DNA of 32,906 nucleotides from an uncultured Flavobacteriales bacterium (GTDB lineage: Bacteria; Bacteroidota; Bacteroidia; Flavobacteriales_D; Sanyastnellaceae). The stretch is taken from assembly GCA_905480095.1 (NCBI GenBank), contig CAJQPF010000033.1, positions 1 to 32,906 on the forward strand, in the 5' to 3' direction. The notes beneath the pieces are model-generated. The model did not search any database. It saw only the letters and a program-made list of their open reading frames with translations, and had not been told where the DNA came from. The position numbers and the translations under genes were made by a program. Shown here piece after piece: positions 17,212 through 26,649 of the stretch. Positions within the stretch are counted from its first letter, which is position 1. Each line of letters starts with the position of its first letter.

Positions 17212-18876
17212 TTAGCGCGACAGAAGAACTTTCGCTGCGGCTCGGGCTTCTTCACTCACTTGGCTTCCACTTAGCATCGTTGCAATTGCTTCATTGCGTT
17301 CTTGCGTCGCGAGATATACAGCTTGCGTAATAGCTTCACTGTTGTTTGTCTTTTTACTTACTTCAAGGTGATGGTTTCCAGAAGCAGCTACTTGAGCCAG
17401 GTGCGTCACTGAAAACACCTGTTGACCCGATGACATCTCGCGCATGGTGGATGCCATGCGTGTTGCAACGTCGCCTGACACTCCCGTATCTATTTCGTCT
17501 AATACGATGGTAGGAACTGTGGTGCGTTTGGCCAATGCCGCTTTAAATGCGAGCATCACACGACTCCGCTCTCCTCCAGAGGCAATGTGTGAAATGGGTT
17601 GGGTCGGAGACCCAGGGTTCGCACTAAACAACAGCTCCACATCTTCTATTCCTATCAGGTCTGGTGTGTTCAGTTCAGAAAAGGCCCAAGACATTTCTAC
17701 ATGTGGGAGCTTGAGTGGGGCCAATTGATGGTGGACCAGATTCATCAGTTCCTTTCCAGACTTCTCACGTTCCTTCATCAAGGCTTTCCCGGCTTGTTCT
17801 AAAGCTTCTTTTTTGACATTTACAGCTGCCCGCGCATGGTGAATGGCTTCTTCTATTCCATCACACTTTTCTATCCTTCTGTTTAATTCTTGTTCCACGA
17901 GTGACAGAGCTCCGGCATTTGGAACATTGTGTTTGTGAAGTGCACTCGATAGCGCTTCCATTTTTGCGTTTATCAAATCTAATCTTGCGGGGTCGTGCTG
18001 AATGCTTTCGGATAAATGACTTGATTCAAGTGCGATATCCCGCATTTCAATATGTACGCTTTTAAGTCTCTCTAGTAAGTCGAAAGCATCTTTGCTATAC
18101 ATTTCAATGGCCTCCATTTCTTTTATGGCGCTTTCTAAGGAAGATATGGCATCCCTGCCTTCAGGGTGACTGTCTAAAAGTTCAAATGAAGCATGGAGAC
18201 CCGTCGCAAGTTCTGTGGCGTGTTTAAGTCGATTGTGTTCTTCCTCCAGCGCCTCTTGATTTAAGGAGTGTAGTCCCAATTCGGACAGTTCTTCAAGTTG
18301 AAATTTAAGATAATCTCTGTCAGATTGAGGCTGATTCGCTTCAGCTTCTAATGTGTTGAGCGAATCCACTGCTGAACGCCATGCTGAAAATGCAGCTCGG
18401 TAAGCATCTCTCACGGTCACATGTCCGCCGAAATCATCCAGAAGATCTAACCGGGTGACTCTGTCCATTAAAGCCCGTGTTTCATCTTGACCATGGAGGT
18501 CTACGAGTTTGTTTCCAACTTCTCTGAGGATACCTGCAGTAACAAGTGAATCATTAATAAAGGATCGTGATTTGCCTGTCGATCTCACTTCTCTACGGAT
18601 TACTAAGCTTTCTTTGTCTGAGCCAAATTCCAGATTAAAATCAACGAGAATTTTATTTGTAATGGGAGAGATGAAGGTGGCTTCGACAATGCATAGATCA
18701 GTACCATGTCTCACGTTTAAACTGTTGCTCCGAGCGCCTATAGCCAAACCCAATGCGCCCAATAGGATTGATTTTCCAGATCCGGTTTCACCGGTTACAA
18801 CAGTGAGCCCATCTTTAAAGTCTAAAGTGAGTTCGCTAATTAATGCGAAGTTTTTTATATGGAGTCGAGTTAACAA
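17212..18876 (-). CDS. recN: DNA repair protein RecN
   Basis: MLTRLHIKNFALISELTLDFKDGLTVVTGETGSGKSILLGALGLAIGARS; LVDLHGQDETRALM; HIASGGERSRVMLAFKA; VLDEIDTGVSGDVATRM; SVTHLAQVAA. Confidence 0.97.
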   Translation of the reverse strand: MLTRLHIKNFALISELTLDFKDGLTVVTGETGSGKSILLGALGLAIGARSNSLNVRHGTDLCIVEATFISPITNKILVDFNLEFGSDKESLVIRREVRSTGKSRSFINDSLVTAGILREVGNKLVDLHGQDETRALMDRVTRLDLLDDFGGHVTVRDAYRAAFSAWRSAVDSLNTLEAEANQPQSDRDYLKFQLEELSELGLHSLNQEALEEEHNRLKHATELATGLHASFELLDSHPEGRDAISSLESAIKEMEAIEMYSKDAFDLLERLKSVHIEMRDIALESSHLSESIQHDPARLDLINAKMEALSSALHKHNVPNAGALSLVEQELNRRIEKCDGIEEAIHHARAAVNVKKEALEQAGKALMKEREKSGKELMNLVHHQLAPLKLPHVEMSWAFSELNTPDLIGIEDVELLFSANPGSPTQPISHIASGGERSRVMLAFKAALAKRTTVPTIVLDEIDTGVSGDVATRMASTMREMSSGQQVFSVTHLAQVAASGNHHLEVSKKTNNSEAITQAVYLATQERNEAIATMLSGSQVSEEARAAAKVLLSR

Positions 18877-18882
18877 GGTTGA

Positions 18883-19818
18883 CTACATCAATGCATTATC
18901 GTACTTAGAAATGTTTCCCGGATCCATTTGTTTGAGGACGGGGAGGAGTCTTACTCTTTCTGCTTCTGATGCTGGAGCAAAAAGTTTAATGATTTCATCA
19001 TGTTTTGCGAGAAAAAACACTTGTAAATTATACGAGCCTGGACGGATTCTATTCGTAGATCTCATCTCTATGAGTGCGTCCGCGATATTTAACCTGGCGG
19101 TCTCGATGTCATCGTATAACAAATCAAAGCCTTTTCGGTGGTAATTGTACATGCACAAACGAAGCGGTCTGAATGTTTGGCTTAAGTAATTTTCAACGAG
19201 CCAATATCTGTTTTGCTTGCTTTGACTCGCCTTCCATCCACTTCCGCCAGCGTTCTGAGCGTTTGCGACGATGGTTTGGGCTTTTAGAAGATATTCTGAA
19301 CCACTTTCCAGTCCAAAGCTGTCGTAATCCATCCCGATAATCATGTATGAATAATACGCAAGCACAGAACTCAGATTGTCTCTGTGTTGACCTGGGTTGA
19401 AAAGAATAGAAGTTCCATTAACCCACTCAAATTCAAAGTCGCCATCCAGCACAAACAAGACAGGTGTGTTGTAGTCTGAATTGAAAACAGGGCGGTTACT
19501 CTGTATCTGGATAGAGCCACTAAATCGAGTATTTCCGATGGCTTCACTGATGGTGATTTGCATCGTGCATTCTATCAGTTCATCGAATGAAAAATTGTCG
19601 TTGGTCCACCGACGTCCATTCATGAATTCTCGAATCCCGTCTTCCAGACTTTCAAAGACGCTTGGTTCAACATTGGCAATCTGAGGCGCGATGACTTGAA
19701 CGGAGCAGTTTAATTCTTGTGCAGTCATTTTAGAGGGGCTCGCAAGAACAATTGCCCCAAACAGAACACAGGTTTTAAATAAATTGGAGGGGTGTAATGA
19801 AAGGAATTCTAACGTCAT
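18883..19818 (-). CDS. DUF4835 family protein (a family I recall being linked to type IX secretion as PorD)
   Basis: Signal peptide, then AQELNCSVQVIAPQIANVEPSVFESLEDGIREFMNGRRWTNDNFSFDELIECTMQITI; PVLFVLDGDFEFEWVNG; SSVLAYYSYMIIGMDYDSF; GWKASQSKQNRYWLVENYL. Confidence 0.88.
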   Translation of the reverse strand: MTLEFLSLHPSNLFKTCVLFGAIVLASPSKMTAQELNCSVQVIAPQIANVEPSVFESLEDGIREFMNGRRWTNDNFSFDELIECTMQITISEAIGNTRFSGSIQIQSNRPVFNSDYNTPVLFVLDGDFEFEWVNGTSILFNPGQHRDNLSSVLAYYSYMIIGMDYDSFGLESGSEYLLKAQTIVANAQNAGGSGWKASQSKQNRYWLVENYLSQTFRPLRLCMYNYHRKGFDLLYDDIETARLNIADALIEMRSTNRIRPGSYNLQVFFLAKHDEIIKLFAPASEAERVRLLPVLKQMDPGNISKYDNALM

Positions 19819-19822
19819 TTTT

Positions 19823-21079
19823 TTAAATCAGAAGGGTTGAAAGCAGCTCAATTAGATCATAAGCGACTTCTCTTTTAGTCTTTAACTCAAAAATACGCTT
19901 TTCAGTATGCGGTCCGACACTTTGAAGTACAGTTACTTTATTTGTGTCGTGGTTGAATCCTGCACCTTTGTCAGCCAGAGTGTTCATGACCACAAAGTCC
20001 AAGTTCTTCCTTGTGAGCTTCGATTCAGCACTTTTCAAACTTTCTTCTACTGAATCGGTTTCTAAAGCGAATCCCATCAATACTTGGTGCGAAGACTTTG
20101 TACGTCCCATTTCAAGCAATGTGTCAGGCGTGTTTTCAAGTAAAATAGAATCGGGCAAATCCCCTCGGTGAAGTTTTTTGTTTGCGGGATTCACAGGTCT
20201 CATGTCGGCAACGGCGGCACATGCTATTCCGGCGTCCATGGACGGCCAGATGCGCGTGGTGGCATCATACATTTCTTGAGCGGTGCTCACATCGATCCTC
20301 TCAGCGACCCTTTGAGGTGTCTTTATATTCACCGGACCAGAGATCAGTGTGACACTTGCTCCGAGATCGGCCAAACGGCTTGCCAAAGCAAATCCCATTT
20401 TACCTGTACTTCTGTTCCCCAAATATCTTACTGAATCAATCGGTTCTTCCGTAGGCCCAGCTGTCACGACCACTTTTTTGCCTGACAAAGGCATGTTGCT
20501 CAAAAAGAACGCCTCTACAAAGTCAGCGATCACATCAGGTTCTTCCATACGCCCTTTTCCATCTAAGCCACTTGCCAGTGCACCGGAAGTAGGTTCGATG
20601 ATTTTAATTCCTCTTTCGGAAAGTGTTTTTAAGTTTTCTTGTGTTGAGGCATTGGTAAACATGTCTAAATCCATGGCTGGAGCAACAGCGACAGGGCATC
20701 TGGAACTCAGAAATACAGCTTGTAGTAAATTTGTGCAAGCGCCTTGTGCAAAAAATGACAATGTTTGTGCTGTACATGGAGCCACAAGAAAAAGATCGCC
20801 CCACAGCCCCAATTCAACATGATTTGTCCATGCTCCAGACTCAAGGCTTTCAGTAAAATCTGAGTGAACAGGGTTACCCACCAAAGTTGCAAGGGTGAGT
20901 GGCGTAATAAATTCAGTAGCGCTTGGTGTCATAACAATCCTGACTTCAGCACCTCTTTTAATCATTTCTCTGGCGAGAAATGCAGATTTATAAGCAGCAA
21001 TGCTTCCTGTAATACCTAATAAAACACGACGCCCCCGCAAAGTAAGTTGGTCGTTCTGGGGGTCCGGAAATCCGGTCAT
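19823..21079 (-). CDS. coaBC: Bifunctional phosphopantothenoylcysteine decarboxylase / phosphopantothenate-cysteine ligase
   Basis: RRVLLGITGSIAAYKSAFLAREMIKRGAEVRIVMTPSATEFITPLTL; APAMDLDMF; VVTAGPTEEPIDSVRYLGNRSTGKMGFALA; ACAAVADMRP. Confidence 0.97.
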   Translation of the reverse strand: MTGFPDPQNDQLTLRGRRVLLGITGSIAAYKSAFLAREMIKRGAEVRIVMTPSATEFITPLTLATLVGNPVHSDFTESLESGAWTNHVELGLWGDLFLVAPCTAQTLSFFAQGACTNLLQAVFLSSRCPVAVAPAMDLDMFTNASTQENLKTLSERGIKIIEPTSGALASGLDGKGRMEEPDVIADFVEAFFLSNMPLSGKKVVVTAGPTEEPIDSVRYLGNRSTGKMGFALASRLADLGASVTLISGPVNIKTPQRVAERIDVSTAQEMYDATTRIWPSMDAGIACAAVADMRPVNPANKKLHRGDLPDSILLENTPDTLLEMGRTKSSHQVLMGFALETDSVEESLKSAESKLTRKNLDFVVMNTLADKGAGFNHDTNKVTVLQSVGPHTEKRIFELKTKREVAYDLIELLSTLLI

Positions 21080-21088
21080 ATCACACGT

Positions 21089-21514
21089 TTATGAGGCTTT
21101 GTCTTCAGTCTTCGCCTCCGCCACCTTGTCGTCTGTCTTGTCTTCAGTCGCTTTTGCCTCCGCTTTTACCTCGAGGACTAAATCAAGTTCTTTGACTTTT
21201 TCATCGTGACGAAAATAAATCTGCTCGTCTTCAAGTTCCTTTATTGCAATGCTGTGAGGCTTTGCAAGTCTTTCGTAAAACTTGGAAATTTCAATCTGCT
21301 CACGGTTCTCAAAGACCTCTTCAAGTGTGTCATTTGGAATGACAAACTCTTCCATCTTTTCAGCCAATTCTTTCTTTAAATCTTGGGAAAGCTGGTTGCT
21401 TCTTTTAGAAAGCACAACAATTGTTTCATAAAGATTCCCTGTACCGAGTGTTTCGATCTTGTGAGTATTACGGGTTTCCGTAGTTCTTTCAGCTTTTACG
21501 TTCTTAAAGTTCAT
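21089..21514 (-). CDS. rpoZ: DNA-directed RNA polymerase omega-like subunit (Bacteroidota type) with a charged C-terminal extension
   Basis: NTHKIETLGTGNLYETIVVLSKRSNQLSQDLKKELAEKMEEF; position between bamD and coaBC; tail VKAEAKATEDKTDDKVAEAKTEDKAS. Confidence 0.8.
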   Translation of the reverse strand: MNFKNVKAERTTETRNTHKIETLGTGNLYETIVVLSKRSNQLSQDLKKELAEKMEEFVIPNDTLEEVFENREQIEISKFYERLAKPHSIAIKELEDEQIYFRHDEKVKELDLVLEVKAEAKATEDKTDDKVAEAKTEDKAS

Positions 21515-21518
21515 TCTG

Positions 21519-22334
21519 CTATTTTTCTTCAGATTGTAGTGTTTCCACGCCTTTCACACAGTTTTTATAGATACGTTCCGCATCAGGTATAAAAGAACTG
21601 TCTGGAAATCGGGATGCAAAGGTATGAAAAGCAAGCGTAGCATCGTTAAATCGAGCAAGTTTCCTTCTATTTGTGCTCTGAATGGCATATTGGTAGTAGC
21701 TGTCGAGGATTAAAAACTGAAGTTCTTCGCGGTATTGAGAGTCAGGAAAGTCTTTCAATGCATTTTTCATCGCAATTGTGGCGCTCTTATAGTGCCCTAT
21801 TTTGTGATAGATGGCTGCTGATTCAAACGATTTCTTTTCAAGTTTTGAACGAAGCATGTCGATCATGGTTTGGCTGCTGTCTCGGTGCACTGAAGCAGGA
21901 TATCTGTCCATAAATACTTGCAATTCTTGCACGGCCAAAATCGTTTCTGTTTGGTCTAATGACCAGTTAGGAGATAAATTGTAGCTACAGATTGCTGCTT
22001 CAAACTCGACACTTTCCACCAGTTCACTGTTGGGGAAAGTTTTTGCAAAGTTGTGTAAATAATACCTGGCCAAATAGAAATCGTTCACACAATAATGCGC
22101 TTGGGCATAGTTATATTGAACCTTTTGAGCACGTTGTGTGCCTCTTGTCAGACCGACAAGTTCTTCAAGCAAAGGCAAAGCTTTGAAGCACTTCCCTGAA
22201 TCTAGTGCTGTCTGCGCATATTCCCACTTGAGTTCTGCATCCGAACTTTTCAATACTTTGCTGTATTCAGAACATCCCGATGCAAAAAGGAATAAAACCA
22301 CCAAAGAAGAAACAATAAATGAAGTTTTGAACAT
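21519..22334 (-). CDS. bamD: Outer membrane protein assembly factor BamD
   Basis: Lipoprotein signal MFKTSFIVSSLVVLFLFASGC; SEYSKVLKSSDAELKWEYAQTALDSGKCFKALPLLEEL; FYLARYYLHNFAKTFPNSELVE. The ORF could also begin at the TTG at 22349. Confidence 0.9.
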   Translation of the reverse strand: MFKTSFIVSSLVVLFLFASGCSEYSKVLKSSDAELKWEYAQTALDSGKCFKALPLLEELVGLTRGTQRAQKVQYNYAQAHYCVNDFYLARYYLHNFAKTFPNSELVESVEFEAAICSYNLSPNWSLDQTETILAVQELQVFMDRYPASVHRDSSQTMIDMLRSKLEKKSFESAAIYHKIGHYKSATIAMKNALKDFPDSQYREELQFLILDSYYQYAIQSTNRRKLARFNDATLAFHTFASRFPDSSFIPDAERIYKNCVKGVETLQSEEK

Positions 22335-22352
22335 ATTGGAGCGAATCAAGTG

Positions 22353-22360
22353 CGAAGTTA
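22353..22360 (-). promoter_or_regulatory. Putative -7 element TAACTTCG for bamD
   Basis: Reverse strand TAACTTCG matches TAnnTTYG, 18 nt upstream of the bamD ATG. Confidence 0.35.
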
Positions 22361-22395
22361 GTAAGACCTTATTGTAAACTTTAGTTTGGATGCAG

Positions 22396-22403
22396 TAATT
22401 TTG
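22396..22403 (+). promoter_or_regulatory. Putative -7 element TAATTTTG for the PLP-enzyme gene
   Basis: TAATTTTG, with a TTG 21 nt upstream (22372-22374); 24 nt before the TTG start at 22428. Confidence 0.45.
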
Positions 22404-22427
22404 CGACTACATCTAAAATAAATTCGC

Positions 22428-23672
22428 TTGGATATATTTGATCGCATTCGCAATGACCGAGGACCTCTCGGTCAGCACGCTAAAGAAACACATGGTTACT
22501 TTACCTTCCCTAAATTAGAAGGTGAAATTTCAAATCACATGACCTTTAGAGGCAAAGAAGTGTTGGTTTGGTCAGTCAATAATTATTTGGGACTTGCCAA
22601 TCACCCTGAAGTACGTAAGGTTGACGCAGAAGCTTCCGAGAAGTGGGGAATGGGATATCCTATGGGCGCCCGAATGATGTCAGGCCAAACTTCAGAACAT
22701 GAAGCACTTGAAAACGACCTCTCTGAGTTTATGCAGAAGGAGGATTCTTTCCTCTTAAACTTTGGGTACCAAGGTTGCCAGTCTGCCATAGAGGCGCTTG
22801 TAAGTCGTCATGATGTCATTGTGTATGACAGCGAGTCTCATGCCTGCATGGTTGACGGATTTCGTCTTCATCAGGGAAAGAGATTTGTATTTTCTCACAA
22901 CGACATGGAGAGTTTTGCGAAACAGCTTGAACGCGCAAAAAACATAACAGATGTTACTGGAGGTGGTATTTTAGTTGTCACTGAAGGGGTTTTCGGTATG
23001 GCTGGAGATCAAGGAAAGCTCGCTGAGATATGCAAATTCAAAAAAGAATATGGGTTTCGCCTTTTTGTGGATGATGCGCATGGGTTTGGTACAGTAGGAG
23101 AACAAGGACGCGGCGCGGGAGACCATCAGGGATGCCATGACCAAATTGATGTTTACTTCGGTACTTTCGCAAAGGCGATGGCGACGATTGGCGCTTTTGT
23201 GTCGGGAGATGAAGATGTGATTGATTTTCTGCGCTACAATATGCGCTCGCAAACTTTTGCAAAAGCACTTCCAATGCCAATTGTAGTTGGTGCCCGTAAG
23301 CGTCTTCAAATGCTTCGTGATTCTTCTGAGCATAAGGATAACTTATGGAAGATTGCGACTTCACTTCAGTCTGGCCTTAAATCTTCTGGATTCAATATTG
23401 GCAAAACGAATTCGTGTGTGACTCCAGTTTTTCTGCAAGGAGGGCTCGGGGAGGCGACAAACCTGACGGTAGATCTGCGTGAAAATCACGGTATTTTTTG
23501 TTCTATAGTCGTTTACCCTGTCGTTCCAAAAGACACGATCATGCTTCGGTTAATCCCTACGGCGATTCACACTCAAGCAGATGTAGACTTGACCATCAAG
23601 GTCTTTTCGAACATCAAGGATAAACTTGAAGCTGGGCAATATAAGAGCGAAACAATCGCTTCCTGGTCATAA
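22428..23672 (+). CDS. PLP-dependent alpha-oxoamine synthase-family enzyme (serine palmitoyltransferase / KBL-like)
   Basis: NNYLGLANHPEVRKVDAEASEKWGMGYPMGARMMSGQTSEHEALENDLSEFM; VTEGVFGMAGDQGKLAEICKFKKEYGFRLFVDDAHGFGTVGEQGRG; PLP-lysine region GTFAKAMATIGAFVSG. TTG start codon. Confidence 0.85.
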   Translation: MDIFDRIRNDRGPLGQHAKETHGYFTFPKLEGEISNHMTFRGKEVLVWSVNNYLGLANHPEVRKVDAEASEKWGMGYPMGARMMSGQTSEHEALENDLSEFMQKEDSFLLNFGYQGCQSAIEALVSRHDVIVYDSESHACMVDGFRLHQGKRFVFSHNDMESFAKQLERAKNITDVTGGGILVVTEGVFGMAGDQGKLAEICKFKKEYGFRLFVDDAHGFGTVGEQGRGAGDHQGCHDQIDVYFGTFAKAMATIGAFVSGDEDVIDFLRYNMRSQTFAKALPMPIVVGARKRLQMLRDSSEHKDNLWKIATSLQSGLKSSGFNIGKTNSCVTPVFLQGGLGEATNLTVDLRENHGIFCSIVVYPVVPKDTIMLRLIPTAIHTQADVDLTIKVFSNIKDKLEAGQYKSETIASWS

Positions 23673-23682
23673 AGAAAATGAT

Positions 23683-24459
23683 GTGAGGGTCTTTATTGAG
23701 CTTGCCTACGACGGTACACTATATCATGGTTGGCAGCGTCAGCCTGTGTCAAGATCTGTTCAGCAGGTGATAGAAGAGGCCTTAGAACGTTTGTGTGGTT
23801 GCCCGACTGCGATTCTGGGTTGCGGAAGGACTGATGCTGAAGTTCACGCGTCATACTATGTGGCTCATTGCGACATTCCAACGCTACCTGCTGCTCGATT
23901 TGACTCTCTTTCGCAGCTAACATTCAAGCTGAATGGGATGCTCGATGCTGATGTGGCGATTCTTTCGATTTCTGAAGTTTTGCCAAAGTCCCACGCACGA
24001 TTTGATGCCTGTGACAGGTCATACACCTATCATCTTCACACAGAAAAGGACCCTTTCCTTTCCGGTCGTTCTGCCCGAATTTTCGGATCTCTCGATATTT
24101 CTGCCATGCGTTCTGCGGCAAGTCATCTTGTTTTTCAAGGTGACTTTGCTGCGTTCTGCAAAACTGGAAGCGATGTCAAAACAACAATATGTGATGTTCG
24201 GAAATTGGACATCATTTCTTTTGATTCTTACCGTGTACGCATCGAAATTTCCGCAGACAGATATTTACGTAACATGGTTCGAGCAATTGTTGGAACGCTC
24301 TTAGATGTGGGGAGAGGTAAAATGACTGAGGATGAATTTAAGGATGTGATTGCGTCATGTGACCGCAAACGTGCAGGCAAGTCAGCCCCTGGCTGCGGTC
24401 TTTATCTTTCCAGAGTTATGTATCCGGAAGATGTCTTTGTAAGTAAGATACATGCTTAG
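23683..24459 (+). CDS. truA: tRNA pseudouridine(38-40) synthase TruA
   Basis: RVFIELAYDGTLYHGWQRQPVSRSVQQVIEEAL; GCGRTDAEVHASYYVAHCD; HARFDACDRSYTYHL; RNMVRAIVGTLLDVGRGK. GTG start proposed at 23683; the ORF track start (23626) overlaps the upstream gene. Confidence 0.95.
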   Translation: MRVFIELAYDGTLYHGWQRQPVSRSVQQVIEEALERLCGCPTAILGCGRTDAEVHASYYVAHCDIPTLPAARFDSLSQLTFKLNGMLDADVAILSISEVLPKSHARFDACDRSYTYHLHTEKDPFLSGRSARIFGSLDISAMRSAASHLVFQGDFAAFCKTGSDVKTTICDVRKLDIISFDSYRVRIEISADRYLRNMVRAIVGTLLDVGRGKMTEDEFKDVIASCDRKRAGKSAPGCGLYLSRVMYPEDVFVSKIHA

Positions 24460-24515
24460 ATTCTTAGTGCAATTTTTCTATACTGCATTGGGCGAGACTA
24501 ACTGACAATACATAC

Positions 24516-24523
24516 TACCTTCG
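24516..24523 (+). promoter_or_regulatory. Putative -7 element TACCTTCG, 8 nt upstream of the ABC transporter ATG
   Basis: catacTACCTTCGcgttctgaATG; the same TACCTTCGCG string precedes paaE. Confidence 0.45.
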
Positions 24524-24531
24524 CGTTCTGA

Positions 24532-26253
24532 ATGTTTAAAAATAAAAACAAGACTTTAGGGACGATTTTAACCCAAGTCAAGCCCTATAAAAAGAGGTTT
24601 GTCTTCACGGGGATATTGATCGTTGTTCTCTCTTCAATCGTTTGGGTCAGACCTGCTTTAATTAAACATGCAGTAGATGTTGAGATTGCGAATGGAGACT
24701 ATGAAGGAATGCTCAAGATCTTTGCTGCAATCATCGGTGTGCTTTTATTTGAGGCTTATCTCAAGTACCAAGTCACTTACTTGGCAAATTGGGTGGCCCA
24801 AAGTGTCTCTCTGGATTTACGTTCGAAATTGTTTAAACACATCGTTTCTTTTCGCTTAAAATTCTTTGACAGAATGCCTGTGGGTAAATTAGTGACGCGG
24901 CTTGTCAGTGACATTGATGGGATTGCAAATGTGTTTTCAAATGGTCTGCTGAATGCCATCGGAGATTTACTGACTTTGTGCGTTGTGCTTACAGCGATGT
25001 TGATCATTGACCCGAAACTCACGCTGATCATTATACTTCCGATTCCGGTGCTGCTTTTTGCCACAAGAGTTTTTCAAAAGCACATCAAGAAATCCTTTTC
25101 CGATGTCAGAAATCAAGTGTCCAAGATGAATGAATTTGTTCAGGAACATGTTACGGGCATGCATATTGTTCAAGCGTTCAGTAGAGAAAAAGTGGAAGCA
25201 GATAAATTTGAGAAACTGAATACTTCTCATCAAGATGCGAATGTGAGTTCCATCAAGGCGTTTAGTATTTTCTTTCCAGTTGTGGAGATGCTGAGTGCAA
25301 CGAGTGTCGCTTTGTTGCTTTGGTTAGGTGTAGGTGGAGTTGTTCGGGGGGAAGTGACTCTGGGGATGTTGCTTCAGTTTATTCTGTATGTCTTTATGCT
25401 GTTCCGTCCGATACGACAGCTGGCGGATCGTTTTAATGTTCTGCAGATGGGTGTTGTAAATGCCGACAGGGTGTTTAAGCTTTTTGACATCGACGAACGC
25501 ATTTCAGATGAAGGAACGAGAGATGATTTGGTCTTTGATGGAAAAATAGAGTTTAAAGAAGTATGGTTTGCGTACAGTGAAGAAAATTGGGTTTTGAAAG
25601 ATGTATCTTTCACAATAGAACCTGGTGAAACAGTAGCATTTGTCGGTGCTACAGGTGCAGGTAAGAGTTCCGTGATCAACTTGTTGTCTCGGTTCTACGA
25701 CTACCAAAAAGGTCAAATTCTGATCGACGGTGTGGATATAAGAGATATTTCTCTTTCACACTTAAGGGAGAATGTCGGGGTTGTACAGCAGGAAGTTTTT
25801 CTGATGTCGGACACACTTCGAGCAAATGTGACCCTTCATGATGATGATGTGACCGATAAGATGATTTGGGAAGCTGCGGAGAAAGTAGGGGCGGATACGT
25901 TTATTAAGAAATATGATGATGCGCTAGATCTTCATGTGCGAGAGCGGGGAGCCATGTTGTCTGTGGGTCAACGTCAATTAATCGCCTTCATGAGAGCGTA
26001 TGTTGCTTCACCAAGCATCCTCATTTTAGATGAGGCAACCTCCTCCATAGATTCTGAATCGGAACAATTGATTCAGCGCGCCACAACCTCCATTACACAA
26101 GATCGTACATCTTTAATTGTAGCGCACAGACTGAGTACAATTAGGGATGCCGATCGGATTTTTGTAATCGATGCGGGCTCCTTAATAGAATCGGGTACTC
26201 ATGAAGAGTTGCTCGCGCTCAAGGGGGTTTACCACGCTTCTTTCTTCCTGTAG
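24532..26253 (+). CDS. ABC transporter permease/ATP-binding protein (MsbA-like half transporter)
   Basis: N-terminal TM domain (RLVSDIDGIANVFSNGLLN), Walker A GATGAGKSS, signature LSVGQRQLIAFMRAY, Walker B ILILDEATSSIDSESE. Confidence 0.95.
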   Translation: MFKNKNKTLGTILTQVKPYKKRFVFTGILIVVLSSIVWVRPALIKHAVDVEIANGDYEGMLKIFAAIIGVLLFEAYLKYQVTYLANWVAQSVSLDLRSKLFKHIVSFRLKFFDRMPVGKLVTRLVSDIDGIANVFSNGLLNAIGDLLTLCVVLTAMLIIDPKLTLIIILPIPVLLFATRVFQKHIKKSFSDVRNQVSKMNEFVQEHVTGMHIVQAFSREKVEADKFEKLNTSHQDANVSSIKAFSIFFPVVEMLSATSVALLLWLGVGGVVRGEVTLGMLLQFILYVFMLFRPIRQLADRFNVLQMGVVNADRVFKLFDIDERISDEGTRDDLVFDGKIEFKEVWFAYSEENWVLKDVSFTIEPGETVAFVGATGAGKSSVINLLSRFYDYQKGQILIDGVDIRDISLSHLRENVGVVQQEVFLMSDTLRANVTLHDDDVTDKMIWEAAEKVGADTFIKKYDDALDLHVRERGAMLSVGQRQLIAFMRAYVASPSILILDEATSSIDSESEQLIQRATTSITQDRTSLIVAHRLSTIRDADRIFVIDAGSLIESGTHEELLALKGVYHASFFL

Positions 26254-26648
26254 CCAGTCGCGCGAACATCCGCGACATCAATGCCATCTTGGTTTGTTAT
26301 TGTGGCATCGACATTCACAATTCTGTGCTTTAAAGTCGTTACGGTGGCTTCAGCAGTGATGCGGTCGCCTGGATTCACGGCTGCCAAATGGCGAATTGAA
26401 GTCGTGAGGCTCACGGCATGACGGCCATGGGCATTTGCGGCAAAGGCAATGGCGCTGTCGGCAAGAGCAAATGTGATTGCCCCATGTATGATTCCAAACC
26501 CATTTGCCATTTCTTCTCTCGCTATCATAGACAAACGACAGAATCCAGGTCGGCTTTCAAGAACTTCAGCCTTGAGCCAGTCAGTCATTCTGTCTCCGCG
26601 TAACATTTTCGTGACGACAGGGTGGGGGGTGTTTTTTGACTCACTCAT
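26229..26648 (-). CDS. paaI: PaaI-like hotdog-fold thioesterase
   Basis: Likely start MSESKNTPHPVVTKMLRGDRMTDWL; hotdog signature GFGIIHGAITFALADSAIAFAANAHG; NPGDRITAEATV; located directly after paaD. Confidence 0.88.
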   Translation of the reverse strand: MSESKNTPHPVVTKMLRGDRMTDWLKAEVLESRPGFCRLSMIAREEMANGFGIIHGAITFALADSAIAFAANAHGRHAVSLTTSIRHLAAVNPGDRITAEATVTTLKHRIVNVDATITNQDGIDVADVRATGYRKKEAW

Positions 26649-26649
26649 G

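Noticed and set aside
22971-23364. Minus-strand ORFs inside the PLP-enzyme gene
   Set aside because: The forward frame has strong PLP-enzyme motifs throughout; the antisense frames have no recognisable features.
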